NCBI RefSeq assembly: GCF_002082565.1
Contig: NZ_CP020562.1
Coordinates: 3,968,001-4,032,000, forward strand
DNA: 64,000 nucleotides
Origin: Halomonas sp. GT
Lineage (GTDB): Bacteria > Pseudomonadota > Gammaproteobacteria > Pseudomonadales > Halomonadaceae
Direction of reading: 5' to 3'
The notes below the pieces were generated by a model. The model searched no databases, was not told the DNA's origin, and worked only from the letters and a program-made list of their open reading frames with translations. Position numbers and translations under genes: made by a program. Numbering within the stretch: the first letter of the stretch is position 1; every line of letters begins with the position of its first letter. This document shows, in pieces, positions 46,130 through 55,206 of the stretch.

Positions 46130-47473
46130 ATGGCAAAACTTGCACATGCACAGTGGTCATCGCGCATGGGATTTGTGCTGGCGGCCGCTGGATCAGCCGT
46201 TGGACTTGGCAACATTTGGCGCTTTTCTTACATGGTGGGCGACAGCGGTGGTGCCGCTTTCGTGCTTGTCTACCTTGCTTGCGTGGCGTTGGTGGGCCTG
46301 CCCATTTTGGTGGCTGAATGGATGATTGGCCGCCGTGGCCAAAAAAATCCAATTAATACCATGGCTGACCTTGCAGCCGATCATGGTAAATCTAAGGCGT
46401 GGGCGTTAATCGGGGTGAGCGGCGTATTAGCGGCGTTCCTGATTCTGTCTTTTTACAGTGTCATTGGGGGCTGGTCGCTGAACTACACCCTTAGCTCAGT
46501 CATCGGTACGTTTAACGGCCAAGATGCTGACGCAATTAGTGGTCTTTTTGGCGGCATGCTGGCGAGCCCAACAACTTTGCTGCTTTGGCATACTGCCTTT
46601 ATGTTGCTTGTCATTGGTATCGTCGCGCGCGGCGTAACCAAGGGCCTAGAGAGCGCAGCCCGGCTGCTGATGCCTGCCTTGGTTGTATTAATGCTGATAC
46701 TGGTGGGCTATGGGATGGCAAGTGGCTATTTCGGCGAAGCGCTAGCGTTTATGTTCCGTCCTGATTGGAGTGCACTGAATGGTGGTGTTGTACTCGCTGC
46801 CATGGGCCAAGCCTTCTTTACCCTGTCGCTGGGTATGGGCATCATGATGGCTTACGGCTCTTACCTTGGTGAAGACGTTAATCTTATTAGCACAGCACGC
46901 ACGGTGATCATTCTTGATACGGTGATTGCACTACTGGCGGGACTAGCGATCTTCCCCATTGTGTTTGCGAATGGTCTCAGTGCTGGCGAGGGTCCAGGCT
47001 TGATTTTTGTCACGTTGCCATTGGCTTTCGGCAACATGGCAGGCGGTACAATTCTGGGCTTGATGTTCTTCTTGCTGCTGACCTTTGCTGCCTTAACGTC
47101 AGCGATTTCACTGTTGGAACCAACGGTAGAAATGCTCGAAGAACGCACTACGATGTCTCGTGTCACTGCCACATTGGCAAGCGGGATTGGCGTATGGTTG
47201 CTTGGCGTTGCCGCCTTACTGTCATTTAACGTGTGGTCTGAGGTGCTTTTCTTCGGCCTTAATATTTTCGATCTACTCGATACGTTTACCAGCAAGATCT
47301 TGCTGCCATTAACAGGCCTAGGGGCCATTGTATTTGTCGCGTGGTGCTTGAAGCGTGACAGTGTAGAGGCCGAGCTGGGGCTTTCGTCCACTGGCGTTAG
47401 CGTATGGAACGTCATCGCGCGTTTTGTAGCGCCCGCGGGCGTTATTGCTGTGTTCGTCACAGGGCTACTTTAA
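46130..47473 (+). CDS. Sodium-dependent symporter of the NSS family
   Basis: This 447-aa inner-membrane protein has 11-12 hydrophobic segments. The N-terminal WSSRMGFVLAAAGSAVGLGNIWRFSYMVGDSGGAAFVLVYL holds the Na+ and substrate-binding unwound part of TM1. GVTKGLESAARLLMPALVVLML and FFTLSLGMGIMMAYGSYLGEDV are also diagnostic. Bacterial members import amino acids such as tryptophan, tyrosine or leucine; the substrate here is not assignable. A terminator follows about 90 bp downstream. Confidence 0.93.
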   Translation: MAKLAHAQWSSRMGFVLAAAGSAVGLGNIWRFSYMVGDSGGAAFVLVYLACVALVGLPILVAEWMIGRRGQKNPINTMADLAADHGKSKAWALIGVSGVLAAFLILSFYSVIGGWSLNYTLSSVIGTFNGQDADAISGLFGGMLASPTTLLLWHTAFMLLVIGIVARGVTKGLESAARLLMPALVVLMLILVGYGMASGYFGEALAFMFRPDWSALNGGVVLAAMGQAFFTLSLGMGIMMAYGSYLGEDVNLISTARTVIILDTVIALLAGLAIFPIVFANGLSAGEGPGLIFVTLPLAFGNMAGGTILGLMFFLLLTFAALTSAISLLEPTVEMLEERTTMSRVTATLASGIGVWLLGVAALLSFNVWSEVLFFGLNIFDLLDTFTSKILLPLTGLGAIVFVAWCLKRDSVEAELGLSSTGVSVWNVIARFVAPAGVIAVFVTGLL

Positions 47474-47563
47474 GTTTAAGCCCTCACTAGCAACCAGCAC
47501 TGTTGGCTAAGATGCCGCCCTGTGAATGAACGGGGCGGACTTACTCAACCGCCCTACTATCTT

Positions 47564-47590
47564 AAAGTGCACCCTTTAGTGCACTTTTTT
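47564..47590 (+). terminator. Intrinsic terminator after the NSS gene
   Basis: 9-bp stem AAAGTGCAC with GTGCACTTT, a 6-base loop and six T. The minus-strand gene ending at 47589 overlaps it, so it may serve both directions. Confidence 0.85.
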
Positions 47591-47807
47591 AATGCAATTC
47601 ACTCTCTTGCTGCTCGTCATCGTCTGGCAAGGGGGCAATATCCCGCGATAACTTCTGAAACTCCCGATGCAGCTCGATTCCCCTACGCGCCCTTAGGCTG
47701 CGCTGCGCGGCACTGCGCCGGCGTTGAACATGCTCATCCACTTCCATACTCATAAAGATATCGAGCAGTTCGCTTTTTACCGAGGTAATTCGTTCGACGT
47801 TTCTCAT
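47589..47807 (-). CDS. Small charged protein, function unknown
   Basis: This 72-aa protein has an excellent ribosome-binding site (GGAGGA, 9 bp before ATG 47807), which is the main support for it being real. The sequence is rich in Arg and Glu, with a helical basic middle (VQRRRSAAQRSLRARRGIELHREFQKLSRDI) and an acidic tail. It vaguely recalls the PA3496-type small proteins of pseudomonads, but I would not assign it. No membrane segment or signal. Confidence 0.7.
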   Translation of the reverse strand: MRNVERITSVKSELLDIFMSMEVDEHVQRRRSAAQRSLRARRGIELHREFQKLSRDIAPLPDDDEQQESELH

Positions 47808-48085
47808 AATCGACGTTCCTCCAGGTGAATATGCCTACGTCCACCTGCATCCGTGACGACTGTTTTTTAAATGATGCAGTGCGGCACTTCACTTCTTACT
47901 ATAACCTACTTGACAAAATGATGACGAATCCTGCTGAAATGTCTTAACGGCATTTAAACGCATGACTAAAACGCATTTATACTCTTTCTGCATCGTGGTC
48001 CCTATAAATACGTTGCGGAAAGCACTCAGGCATACTGTAGTGAGCATGCCCGAACAAGTACTAAAGAGAAATTAAGGAGCTGAAC

Positions 48086-48940
48086 GTGAGCCGCGCCCTG
48101 TTCGATGAAATGAGACGCCGCATGGAGCATTTCCGTCGCTCCGAGCAAAAGGTTGCGCGGTTCGTACTGCGCAATCCTGACGAGGTCATCCATATGCGGA
48201 TTGTCGACCTCGCAACAGAGGCTAAAGTCAGTGAGCCTACCGTCGTGCGCTTCTGTCGCGCACTCGGCTGTAATGGGTTCCAGGACTTTAAACTCCAGCT
48301 TGCCCAGATGCTGGCTAGTGGCAGTCAGTTTGCCCAGTTCTCAATGAACGATAGCGATTCGGTTGCCGAATTTTCCCACAGCATTTTCGACTCCACCGTG
48401 GGCACGCTTTTATCGGTGCGCGACCGACTTGATAATGATGCCCTCGGTCGTGCGGTCAACGCTCTCGCCATGGCAAACCGTGTCGAGTTCTATGGCTTTG
48501 GGGCCTCTGGTGCCGTGGCCTTTGATGCCCAACATAAGTTCTTCCGCCTGCAAATATCGACCTCCGCTTATGCCGACCCTCATATGCAAAATATGTCGGC
48601 GGTCACGCTTAAAGAGGGCGATGTCGTGGTCGCTATCTCGCAGACAGGTCGTACCAAGGCGTTGGTCGCTAGCGTTCGTTTAGCGCGTGAAGCAGGTGCC
48701 ACCGTTATTGGTCTGTGCCCAAGTGACTCGCCGCTGGCCAGCGAAGTGAGCCTGCCGCTGTATATCGACGTGCATGAAGATACCGAAATCTACACGCCGC
48801 TTAGCTCACGAATCGCCCATTTGGTACTGATCGACGTCCTTGCCGTTGGCGTTGCCAAAACGCGCGGCCCGAAGCTTGCTGAGCAGTTGAAAGCCGTCAA
48901 GAAGAGCCTGAATACCCTGCGTTACCCTGAAGAGTCGTAG
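48086..48940 (+). CDS. hexR: RpiR-family regulator, HexR-like
   Basis: This 284-aa regulator has an N-terminal RpiR helix-turn-helix (VARFVLRNPDEVIHMRIVDLATEAKVSEPTVVRFCRALGCNGFQDFKLQLAQML) and a C-terminal SIS sugar-phosphate-binding domain (FYGFGASGAVAFDAQHKFFRL, AISQTGRTKALV). HexR controls Entner-Doudoroff and central carbon genes in response to KDPG; the length and HTH are HexR-like, but no glucose genes are adjacent. GTG start with AAGGAG. Confidence 0.85.
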   Translation: MSRALFDEMRRRMEHFRRSEQKVARFVLRNPDEVIHMRIVDLATEAKVSEPTVVRFCRALGCNGFQDFKLQLAQMLASGSQFAQFSMNDSDSVAEFSHSIFDSTVGTLLSVRDRLDNDALGRAVNALAMANRVEFYGFGASGAVAFDAQHKFFRLQISTSAYADPHMQNMSAVTLKEGDVVVAISQTGRTKALVASVRLAREAGATVIGLCPSDSPLASEVSLPLYIDVHEDTEIYTPLSSRIAHLVLIDVLAVGVAKTRGPKLAEQLKAVKKSLNTLRYPEES

Positions 48941-48952
48941 CAGCCTATTCGA

Positions 48953-48968
48953 CTGTATGCACAGCCAG
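48953..48968 (+). promoter_or_regulatory. LexA-box-like site upstream of uvrD
   Basis: CTGTATGCACAGCCAG fits CTGT-N8-nCAG, 53 bp before the uvrD start. The E. coli uvrD SOS box, as I recall it, also ends in CCAG rather than ACAG. The site is part of a perfect 10-bp inverted repeat (48959-48968 with 48973-48982), which may instead be the hexR terminator hairpin, although no T-run follows. Confidence 0.45.
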
Positions 48969-49021
48969 TTCGCTGGCTGTGCTAAACTGGCCGCCCATTT
49001 TTCGAACCGGCAGCGGCTTAT

Positions 49022-51220
49022 ATGGACGACGTCACGGCGATACTTGATCAGCTTAACCCTGCCCAGCGCGAAGCGGTAAGCGCGCCTCAGGGTAACTTAC
49101 TGGTACTGGCGGGTGCCGGGTCCGGTAAAACCCGCGTGCTGGTTCATCGCATTGCATGGCTAATGCAGGCCGAAGGGCTTTCGCCGTATGCCCTGTTGGC
49201 GGTCACGTTTACCAACAAGGCAGCGCGGGAAATGCGCACCCGCCTGGAAGCCCTGCTGAGCATCTCCATGCGCCATGTGTGGGTCGGCACGTTTCACTCT
49301 ATCGCTCACCGCTTGCTGCGCACTCACTGGCAGGATGCTCGGCTACCACAGCACTTCCAAATCATCGACTCCGATGACCAGTTACGGCTGGTAAAACGGA
49401 TGCTCAAAGATTACTCCATCGATGATGAGCGCTTCCCACCCCGTCAGGTGCAGGGATTCATCTCTGGCTGCAAAGAGGAAGGCCTTCGCCCCCACCAAGT
49501 AAACGTGGACGGCGATGGTTATCTTGGCCAGATGGTAGAGCTTTATGAGCGCTACCAATTTATCTGCGAACGCGGCGGCCTAGTGGACTTCGGTGAACTG
49601 CTGCTTCGCAGCCTGGAACTGTTGCGTGACAACCCGCCTTTGCTAAATCATTACCGCGAGCGCTTTGGTCATGTATTAGTCGATGAGTTTCAGGACACCA
49701 ATACGCTGCAATACGCGTGGTTAAAACTACTCACTGGTCTGCAAACACCCATGACCGCCGTCGGTGATGATGACCAGTCAATTTACGGATGGCGTGGTGC
49801 CAAAGTGGAAAATATTCGCCGCTTTGAGGAGGAGTTTCCTAACACTCACACCGTACGCCTAGAGCAGAACTACCGTTCCACAAGCGCGATTCTGGAGGCC
49901 GCTAACACGCTGATTAGCCATAACAGCGAGCGGCTGGGCAAAAACCTATGGACTGACGGTGTCGAAGGCGACCCTATTTCTGTCTATGCCGGGTTTAACG
50001 ACTTAGAAGAAGCTCGCTATATCGTCGATACCATCAAAGAAAAGGTCGATGAAGGGTTTAATCGCCGCGATGTTGCCATTCTTTACCGCTCGAATGCTCA
50101 GTCGCGTTTACTGGAAGAGACGCTGATCCGCCAAGGCATGCCCTACCGTATTTACGGCGGGCATCGCTTCTATGAGCGCTTAGAGATCAAAAATGCTCTA
50201 GCTTACCTGCGTCTACTGCTTAATCGTGATGACGATGCCTCTCTGGAGCGTGTGATTAACGTCCCCACCCGCGGGATTGGCACCCGCACGGTAGAAATTG
50301 TGCGCCATCGCGCTCGGGAACAAAGCATTTCACTATGGCAGGCGCTGCACGATGCCATTCAAGACGGCACGCTAAAAGGCCGTGCGGCCAACGCCGTGCA
50401 GACATTTGCCAACCTCATTGAGCAATTAGACAACGATGCATCTGGCCTGCCACTGCATGAAATTATCGACCACATCACCACTCATACTGGCCTTATCGAA
50501 CATCACAAGAGCGAGCGCGGCGAAAAGGGGCAAGCGCGAGTGGAAAACTTGGAAGAACTGGTGACCGCTGCTCGCGCCTTTACGCATGGCGATGCCTTCG
50601 AAACCCCTGAGGCGGGCGAAGGCATGGCGGCACTGGAAGCATTTCTTTCCGAAGCGGCACTTAATGCAGGCGACCATGAAGCCGATGAGTTTGAAGACAG
50701 TGTGCAACTGATGACCCTGCACTCAGCCAAAGGCTTGGAGTTTCCCGTGGTGTTTATTGCCGGCGTTGAAGAGGGACTGTTTCCTCATAAAATGTCGATC
50801 GAAGAGCCAGGGCGACTCGAAGAGGAAAGGCGACTTTGCTATGTCGGCGTTACCCGCGCAATGCAGAAGCTCTACCTGACCCACGCCGAAACCCGCCGTC
50901 TGCACGGCAAAGAAGTGTTCCCCAGGCCATCGCGCTTTCTACGTGAACTTCCACCCCATCTCTTGGAAGAAGTCCGCCTTCGTGGTCATATTTCCCGTCC
51001 CGTTACCGCTTCACGCTCAAGTTTTGCGCAGCAGCGTGTTGAAAGCGACGGCGACCTACCTGCCCTGCATGTTGGCCAGCGGGTAATGCATCCGGTGTTT
51101 GGCGAAGGCATCATTCTGAATGCGGAGGGCGAAGGTGCCCGCGCCCGCGTACAGGTTAGCTTTGAAGGTGAAGGGGTGAAATGGCTCGTACTAGGATTTG
51201 CCAAACTCACCCCACTTTGA
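49022..51220 (+). CDS. uvrD: DNA helicase II UvrD
   Basis: This 732-aa 3'-5' SF1A helicase works in mismatch and nucleotide-excision repair. The N-terminus LDQLNPAQREAVSAPQGNLLVLAGAGSGKTRVLVHRIAWLM is UvrD rather than Rep. Other motifs are VTFTNKAAREM (Ia), VDEFQDTN (II), VGDDDQSIYGWRGA (III), QNYRST (IV), TLHSAKGLEFPVVFI (V) and EERRLCYVGVTRA (VI). The C-terminal Tudor-like HPVFGEGIILNAEGEGARARVQVSF, which binds RNA polymerase in E. coli, is present. Confidence 0.96.
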   Translation: MDDVTAILDQLNPAQREAVSAPQGNLLVLAGAGSGKTRVLVHRIAWLMQAEGLSPYALLAVTFTNKAAREMRTRLEALLSISMRHVWVGTFHSIAHRLLRTHWQDARLPQHFQIIDSDDQLRLVKRMLKDYSIDDERFPPRQVQGFISGCKEEGLRPHQVNVDGDGYLGQMVELYERYQFICERGGLVDFGELLLRSLELLRDNPPLLNHYRERFGHVLVDEFQDTNTLQYAWLKLLTGLQTPMTAVGDDDQSIYGWRGAKVENIRRFEEEFPNTHTVRLEQNYRSTSAILEAANTLISHNSERLGKNLWTDGVEGDPISVYAGFNDLEEARYIVDTIKEKVDEGFNRRDVAILYRSNAQSRLLEETLIRQGMPYRIYGGHRFYERLEIKNALAYLRLLLNRDDDASLERVINVPTRGIGTRTVEIVRHRAREQSISLWQALHDAIQDGTLKGRAANAVQTFANLIEQLDNDASGLPLHEIIDHITTHTGLIEHHKSERGEKGQARVENLEELVTAARAFTHGDAFETPEAGEGMAALEAFLSEAALNAGDHEADEFEDSVQLMTLHSAKGLEFPVVFIAGVEEGLFPHKMSIEEPGRLEEERRLCYVGVTRAMQKLYLTHAETRRLHGKEVFPRPSRFLRELPPHLLEEVRLRGHISRPVTASRSSFAQQRVESDGDLPALHVGQRVMHPVFGEGIILNAEGEGARARVQVSFEGEGVKWLVLGFAKLTPL

Positions 51221-51356
51221 GCGATGTTAACGTAAGCGTAAAGCTGTAGGCGAATACTTGCCCATTAAAACCTGCTTAGCGCATACTGGCTGGTGGACAC
51301 TGCGCACACTGCGCGTTAATAAAAAAACATCAGATAATTTCGGAGTTATGCCCGCC

Positions 51357-52445
51357 ATGCAACGCCGCCAATTTCTAAAAACCGCCGGCCTCGGTGCCGC
51401 CGGTGTCGCTGCTGCGCCTTTTGTTTCCACCGCTAGCGCCAATGAAACCTATACCTGGGATATGGTGACCTCCTGGCCGAAAAACTTCCCGGCGCTTGGT
51501 ACAGGTGCTAATGACTTTGCACGTCGAGTCGAGCAACTCTCTAATGGCCGCATGCGCATACGCGTGCACGGCGCAGGTGAGCTTGTTCCTGCACTTGAGG
51601 TGTTTGATGCAGTCGCTGCTGGTACTGCCGAGATGGGACATTCCGCGTCCTACTACTGGCGCGGCAAGGTCGCAGCCTCTCAGTTTTTCACCGCGGTACC
51701 GTTCGGTATGAACACCACTGAAATGAACGCGTGGCTGTATCACGGTGGCGGTCAGGAACTGTGGGATGAAATCTATGCCAACCACAACCTGAAGCCTTTC
51801 GCTGTTGGCAATACCGGGACGCAAATGGGCGGCTGGTTTAAAAAAGAGATCAACTCTCTCGACGATATGCAGGGCCTGAAACTTCGTCTGCCAGGCCTTG
51901 CTGGCGAAGCGATGAATGGCATTGGCGTTAGTACCGTCAATATGGCGGGCTCAGAAATTTTCACCTCGCTGCAAACGGGTGCGCTCGATGCAGCGGACTG
52001 GGTCGGGCCCTACAATGATATGGCGTTTGGCCTTCACCAAGTGGCGGATTACTATTACACCTCCGCATGGAACGAGCCGACAGCCGTGCTAGAAGGCACT
52101 GTCAATTTAGACGCTTGGAATGCGCTGCCAGAAGACCTGCAAGACGTTATCCGAGAAGCCGCCCGAGCCTCCAATCTCGCTATGATCAGCGAATTTGCCT
52201 ACCGTAATGCCCAGGCGCTTGAAACACTGGTCGATGAACACGGTGTTCAACTACGCACCTTCCCGGAAGATGTGATGGCAGCGCTGTATGAATCCTCAAA
52301 AGAGGCTATCCAGCGCCAAGTAGACAATGACGAAGAGTCTCGCCGGGTTTATGAATCTTACTCGGCCTTCCAAAAATTGGTGCGTCCGTTCAGCGATGTC
52401 GGCGAATACGCTTACCTTAAAAACCGCGATAATGTCGGCGCCTAG
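51357..52445 (+). CDS. Orphan TRAP substrate-binding protein with a Tat signal
   Basis: This 362-aa DctP/TakP-type protein begins with a twin-arginine signal (MQRRQFLKTAGLGAAG, cleavage near STASA). The mature part, TYTWDMVTSWPKNFPALGTG, GHSASYYWRGKVAASQFFTAVPFGMN and DAADWVGPYNDMAFGLHQVADYYY, is clearly paralogous to the Sec-type protein at 24005-25114. No permease genes are adjacent. ATG 51357 has GGAG 11 bp upstream; ATG 51348 is an alternative but too near that site. It may feed the dctQM permease at 25316-27279 or an unlinked one. Confidence 0.88.
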   Translation: MQRRQFLKTAGLGAAGVAAAPFVSTASANETYTWDMVTSWPKNFPALGTGANDFARRVEQLSNGRMRIRVHGAGELVPALEVFDAVAAGTAEMGHSASYYWRGKVAASQFFTAVPFGMNTTEMNAWLYHGGGQELWDEIYANHNLKPFAVGNTGTQMGGWFKKEINSLDDMQGLKLRLPGLAGEAMNGIGVSTVNMAGSEIFTSLQTGALDAADWVGPYNDMAFGLHQVADYYYTSAWNEPTAVLEGTVNLDAWNALPEDLQDVIREAARASNLAMISEFAYRNAQALETLVDEHGVQLRTFPEDVMAALYESSKEAIQRQVDNDEESRRVYESYSAFQKLVRPFSDVGEYAYLKNRDNVGA

Positions 52446-52472
52446 ACATTTCCCCATCTTTTGGTAGCGACA

Positions 52473-52498
52473 AAAAAGGGCGCCAAGGCGCCCTTTTT
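52473..52498. terminator. Bidirectional intrinsic terminator
   Basis: Perfect 12-bp stem AAAAAGGGCGCC with GGCGCCCTTTTT and a 2-base spacer, A/T tracts on both sides. It separates the convergent TRAP binding-protein and thioesterase genes. Confidence 0.9.
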
Positions 52499-52521
52499 GA
52501 TGCTAATAAACAGTATGTTTC

Positions 52522-52935
52522 TCAGCTATGTACCGCGCGGATACGCCCATTATCGTCTAACGCCACCATAACAAAACGCGCTTCGGTCACTTTTTGTCGC
52601 TCTTCCAAATGACGGCCTTGAGGTGGGCGCACCCATACCTCAACATCAATCTTGATCGAGCTATGGCCTATTTCCCGCACGCAGGTATAAACGCTCACCA
52701 TTGAGCCCACACGCACCGGGCTTAAAAAATCCATCGCCTCAATCGCTACGGTCGCTGTGCGACCGCCTGCCTCTCGGCCCGCGGCCAGTTCGGCGGCTTG
52801 GTCCATCTGGTTAACTAGCCAGCCACCCGGAATATCACCATAGAGATTGGTATCTTGCCGAGAAGCCAGTAACTTTAAGGTGAGCTGCCCCTGCGGAGCA
52901 GGCACATCGTCCAAATCAGTGTCCAGCGGTGTCAT
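52522..52935 (-). CDS. Acyl-CoA thioesterase, YciA-like hotdog protein
   Basis: This 137-aa protein has the hexameric YciA-type pattern: LTLKLLASRQDTNLYGDIPGGWLVNQMDQAAELAA (with the catalytic Asp/Asn region), VAIEAMDFLSPVRVGSMVSVY and SIKIDVEVWV. Such enzymes hydrolyse a broad range of acyl-CoAs and maintain the CoA pool. It is divergent from the pst operon. Confidence 0.87.
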   Translation of the reverse strand: MTPLDTDLDDVPAPQGQLTLKLLASRQDTNLYGDIPGGWLVNQMDQAAELAAGREAGGRTATVAIEAMDFLSPVRVGSMVSVYTCVREIGHSSIKIDVEVWVRPPQGRHLEERQKVTEARFVMVALDDNGRIRAVHS

Positions 52936-53019
52936 AAGGTGGTCGCTTCAAAAGGTTATTGTTGTGATGTTGCTGCATCGCAATAGGCTGGTAATAGTTA
53001 ATCACAAGAGGGGTGTCGT

Positions 53020-53991
53020 TTGAAGCGTTACAATTTACGACGTGTGAGGAAACATCAACTGCTACTGATTCTGACTGGCTGGCTTTTAATGGCAGGCACT
53101 TTTGCTTGGGGGCAACCAGCCTCGGTGAGCGGCACATTAGGTGCCGTCGGTTCTGACACCATGGCAGGCTTGGTGCTGCGCTGGGGCGAAGCCTTAAACG
53201 CCCGCTATCCAGATATCAATTTGCAGTTTCAGGCCGGAGGCTCAGCCAGCGCGCCAACCGCCCTAATGGCAGGCACCACCCGACTAGGGCCGATGTCGCG
53301 CCCCATGACCCATGCTGAACGCCAGCAGTTTATTGACCGCTACGGTTATCCACCGCTTGAACTTCGTGTTGCTCGGGACGCATTAGTCGTGGTGGTACAT
53401 CGCCATAACCCTCTGGATACCCTAACGCTCCCTCAAGTCGATGCGATTTTTTCAACTAGCCTCGCTTGCGGCTCCCCCCGCCACATCCGGCGCTGGAGCG
53501 CGCTGATGCCGATGTCGGATTGGCCCTATGGCCAAATAGCCCTTCATGGTCGTAATCTGGCATCAGGTACCTATGGGCTCTTTCAGGCGAGGGCCCTTTG
53601 CGGTGGCGAGTTCAGGCTTGATATTAGCGAACACCCAGGTTCATCTGCGGTCATTGCAGCAGTGGGAGCCTCCTTCAATGCGATGGGCTATGCAGGCTAC
53701 AACCATTTAAATCCGATGGTGAGCGCTCTACGGCTAGTAGATGAATCCGGCGTTGCTGTTGCGCCCACTGAACGCTCGATTCAACAAGGAAGTTATCCAC
53801 TATCACGTGATCTCTATCTTTACGTTAATCTGCCGCCCGGCGAGCCATTACCCCCCGTAGAGCAAGCTTTTCTGGCGCTTATTTTTTCTGAAGAAGGTCA
53901 GCAAATTGTCAAAGCAGCCGGTTTTGTGCCGCTTCCCAAACATTTACGTGATGCCCAGAGCTTAGATGATGCCCAGCAGCAACGCCCGTAA
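53020..53991 (+). CDS. pstS: Phosphate-binding protein of the Pst ABC transporter
   Basis: This 323-aa periplasmic protein has a signal peptide ending at TFAWG (about residue 31). GAVGSDTMAGLVLRWGEAL, GGSASAPTALMAGTTRLGPMSRPMT and GRNLASGTYGLFQARALCGGEF are phosphate-binding loops of the PstS/SphX type. It starts with TTG at 53020, well behind AGAGGGG. It heads pstS-pstC-pstA-pstB-phoU; no Pho box was seen upstream of it, while one lies behind it. Confidence 0.9.
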   Translation: MKRYNLRRVRKHQLLLILTGWLLMAGTFAWGQPASVSGTLGAVGSDTMAGLVLRWGEALNARYPDINLQFQAGGSASAPTALMAGTTRLGPMSRPMTHAERQQFIDRYGYPPLELRVARDALVVVVHRHNPLDTLTLPQVDAIFSTSLACGSPRHIRRWSALMPMSDWPYGQIALHGRNLASGTYGLFQARALCGGEFRLDISEHPGSSAVIAAVGASFNAMGYAGYNHLNPMVSALRLVDESGVAVAPTERSIQQGSYPLSRDLYLYVNLPPGEPLPPVEQAFLALIFSEEGQQIVKAAGFVPLPKHLRDAQSLDDAQQQRP

Positions 53992-53992
53992 A

Positions 53993-54014
53993 CTGTCATT
54001 TAATTGTCATAAAT
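53993..54014 (+). promoter_or_regulatory. Pho-box-like direct repeat between pstS and pstC
   Basis: CTGTCAT at 53993 and TTGTCAT at 54004 are two 7-mers at an 11-bp period, the PhoB box pattern. They begin 2 bp after the pstS stop. This predicts phosphate-starvation-induced transcription of pstCAB-phoU independent of pstS. Confidence 0.7.
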
Positions 54015-54040
54015 AAACGATAGGGTAAGGAGACTCGACC

Positions 54041-54091
54041 ATGCATGCTTATTTTTGTGATGGCTTTCGCTTTTCTATGATGTCGACATGA
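54041..54091 (+). CDS. 16-codon leader ORF translationally coupled to pstC
   Basis: ATG 54041 has a perfect AAGGAG at 8 bp and encodes MHAYFCDGFRFSMMST. Its stop TGA overlaps the pstC ATG (ATGA at 54088-54091). The pstC start itself has no ribosome-binding site, and no in-frame alternative exists before the stop at 54058. I infer that ribosomes reach pstC by termination-reinitiation from this ORF. The peptide resembles nothing I recognise. Confidence 0.65.
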   Translation: MHAYFCDGFRFSMMST

Positions 54092-55206
54092 CTCCTCCTC
54101 GGCTACCCTTTTCGCGTCAGCCGCTGCGCCATATACAAGACCGACTTGCTACCGGGCTTATCACCGCCGGTGGTGTTGGTGTTTTGTTGGCAATTTTAGC
54201 CATTGGCGTCTTTCTTGTATGGGAAACGCTACCGCTGCTCGCGTTTGGCAACACATTCACCCTTGCAAAACTCTCGCCTCTTGCCTGGGGAACGTTAAAA
54301 GCGGCCCTGGCTGCCATGCTATTCGCAACGCCTATTGCCCTGGGCGCGGCAATGTACTCTGCACTATTTATGTCAGCACGACTCCGTAGCCGTTTGAAGC
54401 CAACCCTTGAATTGATGGAGGCGGTGCCTGGTGTTGTCATCGGTTTTATTGCCGGTTTACTACTCGCCCCCTGGGTGGAACAAAACCTAGCCAGTACATT
54501 GATGATCATTATTTGGCTACCACTAAGCGCAGCGCTCGCGGGATATTTGTGGCACCGGACTGCCGCTCGCGTTCGCCACCGACTACCGCTCTCTTGGGCA
54601 GGCTTATGGCTTCTTCCGTGGCTGGCTGGCATGACGGTACTCGCAATATGGCTTGCCCCAATTATTGAGCAACACTGGTTTGGTGGCGATCTGCGTCGCT
54701 TGCTAGATCAACATTATGGCCTTGATTACGCCACGCGAAATGCATTGATTGTAGGTATTGCGATGGGGTTTGCGGTGATACCCAGTATTTATTCACTCGC
54801 GGAAGATGCACTTGCCGACGTGCCCCCTACCTTAATGGAAGGTGCTCAAGCACTTGGCGCTAGCCGCTGGCAAGCACTGTGGAAGGTTGCTCTACCCACG
54901 GCAGGCCCTGGGGTTTTTTCAGCGGTAATGATTGGCGCTGGCCGCGCCGTCGGCGAAACCATGATTGTCTTAATGGCCAGCGGCAACACTGCGCTCTTCA
55001 GCGCCAGCCCGTTTGAAGGGCTACGTTCACTATCAGCCTCCATCGCCATTGAACTTCCCGAGGCCTCACCGGGCGGGCTGACCTATCACTTACTGATACT
55101 GGCGGCGCTAGCCTTGTTCATTTTTACCTTTGTGGTGAACACGCTAGCTGAAATTGTCAGGCAGCGATTGCGCCGACGCTATCAACGCTTAGGGAGCACA
55201 CTCTAA
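54088..55206 (+). CDS. pstC: Phosphate ABC transporter permease PstC
   Basis: This 372-aa inner-membrane permease is one half of the Pst channel. It has about six to seven helices, the first at about 21-48. LKAALAAMLFATPIALGAAMYSALFM and the cytoplasmic EGAQALGASRWQALWKVALPTAGPG (the EAA loop contacting PstB) are typical. GRAVGETMIVLMASGN is also conserved. It depends on the upstream 16-codon ORF for initiation and overlaps pstA by one base (TAATG). Confidence 0.92.
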   Translation: MTPPRLPFSRQPLRHIQDRLATGLITAGGVGVLLAILAIGVFLVWETLPLLAFGNTFTLAKLSPLAWGTLKAALAAMLFATPIALGAAMYSALFMSARLRSRLKPTLELMEAVPGVVIGFIAGLLLAPWVEQNLASTLMIIIWLPLSAALAGYLWHRTAARVRHRLPLSWAGLWLLPWLAGMTVLAIWLAPIIEQHWFGGDLRRLLDQHYGLDYATRNALIVGIAMGFAVIPSIYSLAEDALADVPPTLMEGAQALGASRWQALWKVALPTAGPGVFSAVMIGAGRAVGETMIVLMASGNTALFSASPFEGLRSLSASIAIELPEASPGGLTYHLLILAALALFIFTFVVNTLAEIVRQRLRRRYQRLGSTL

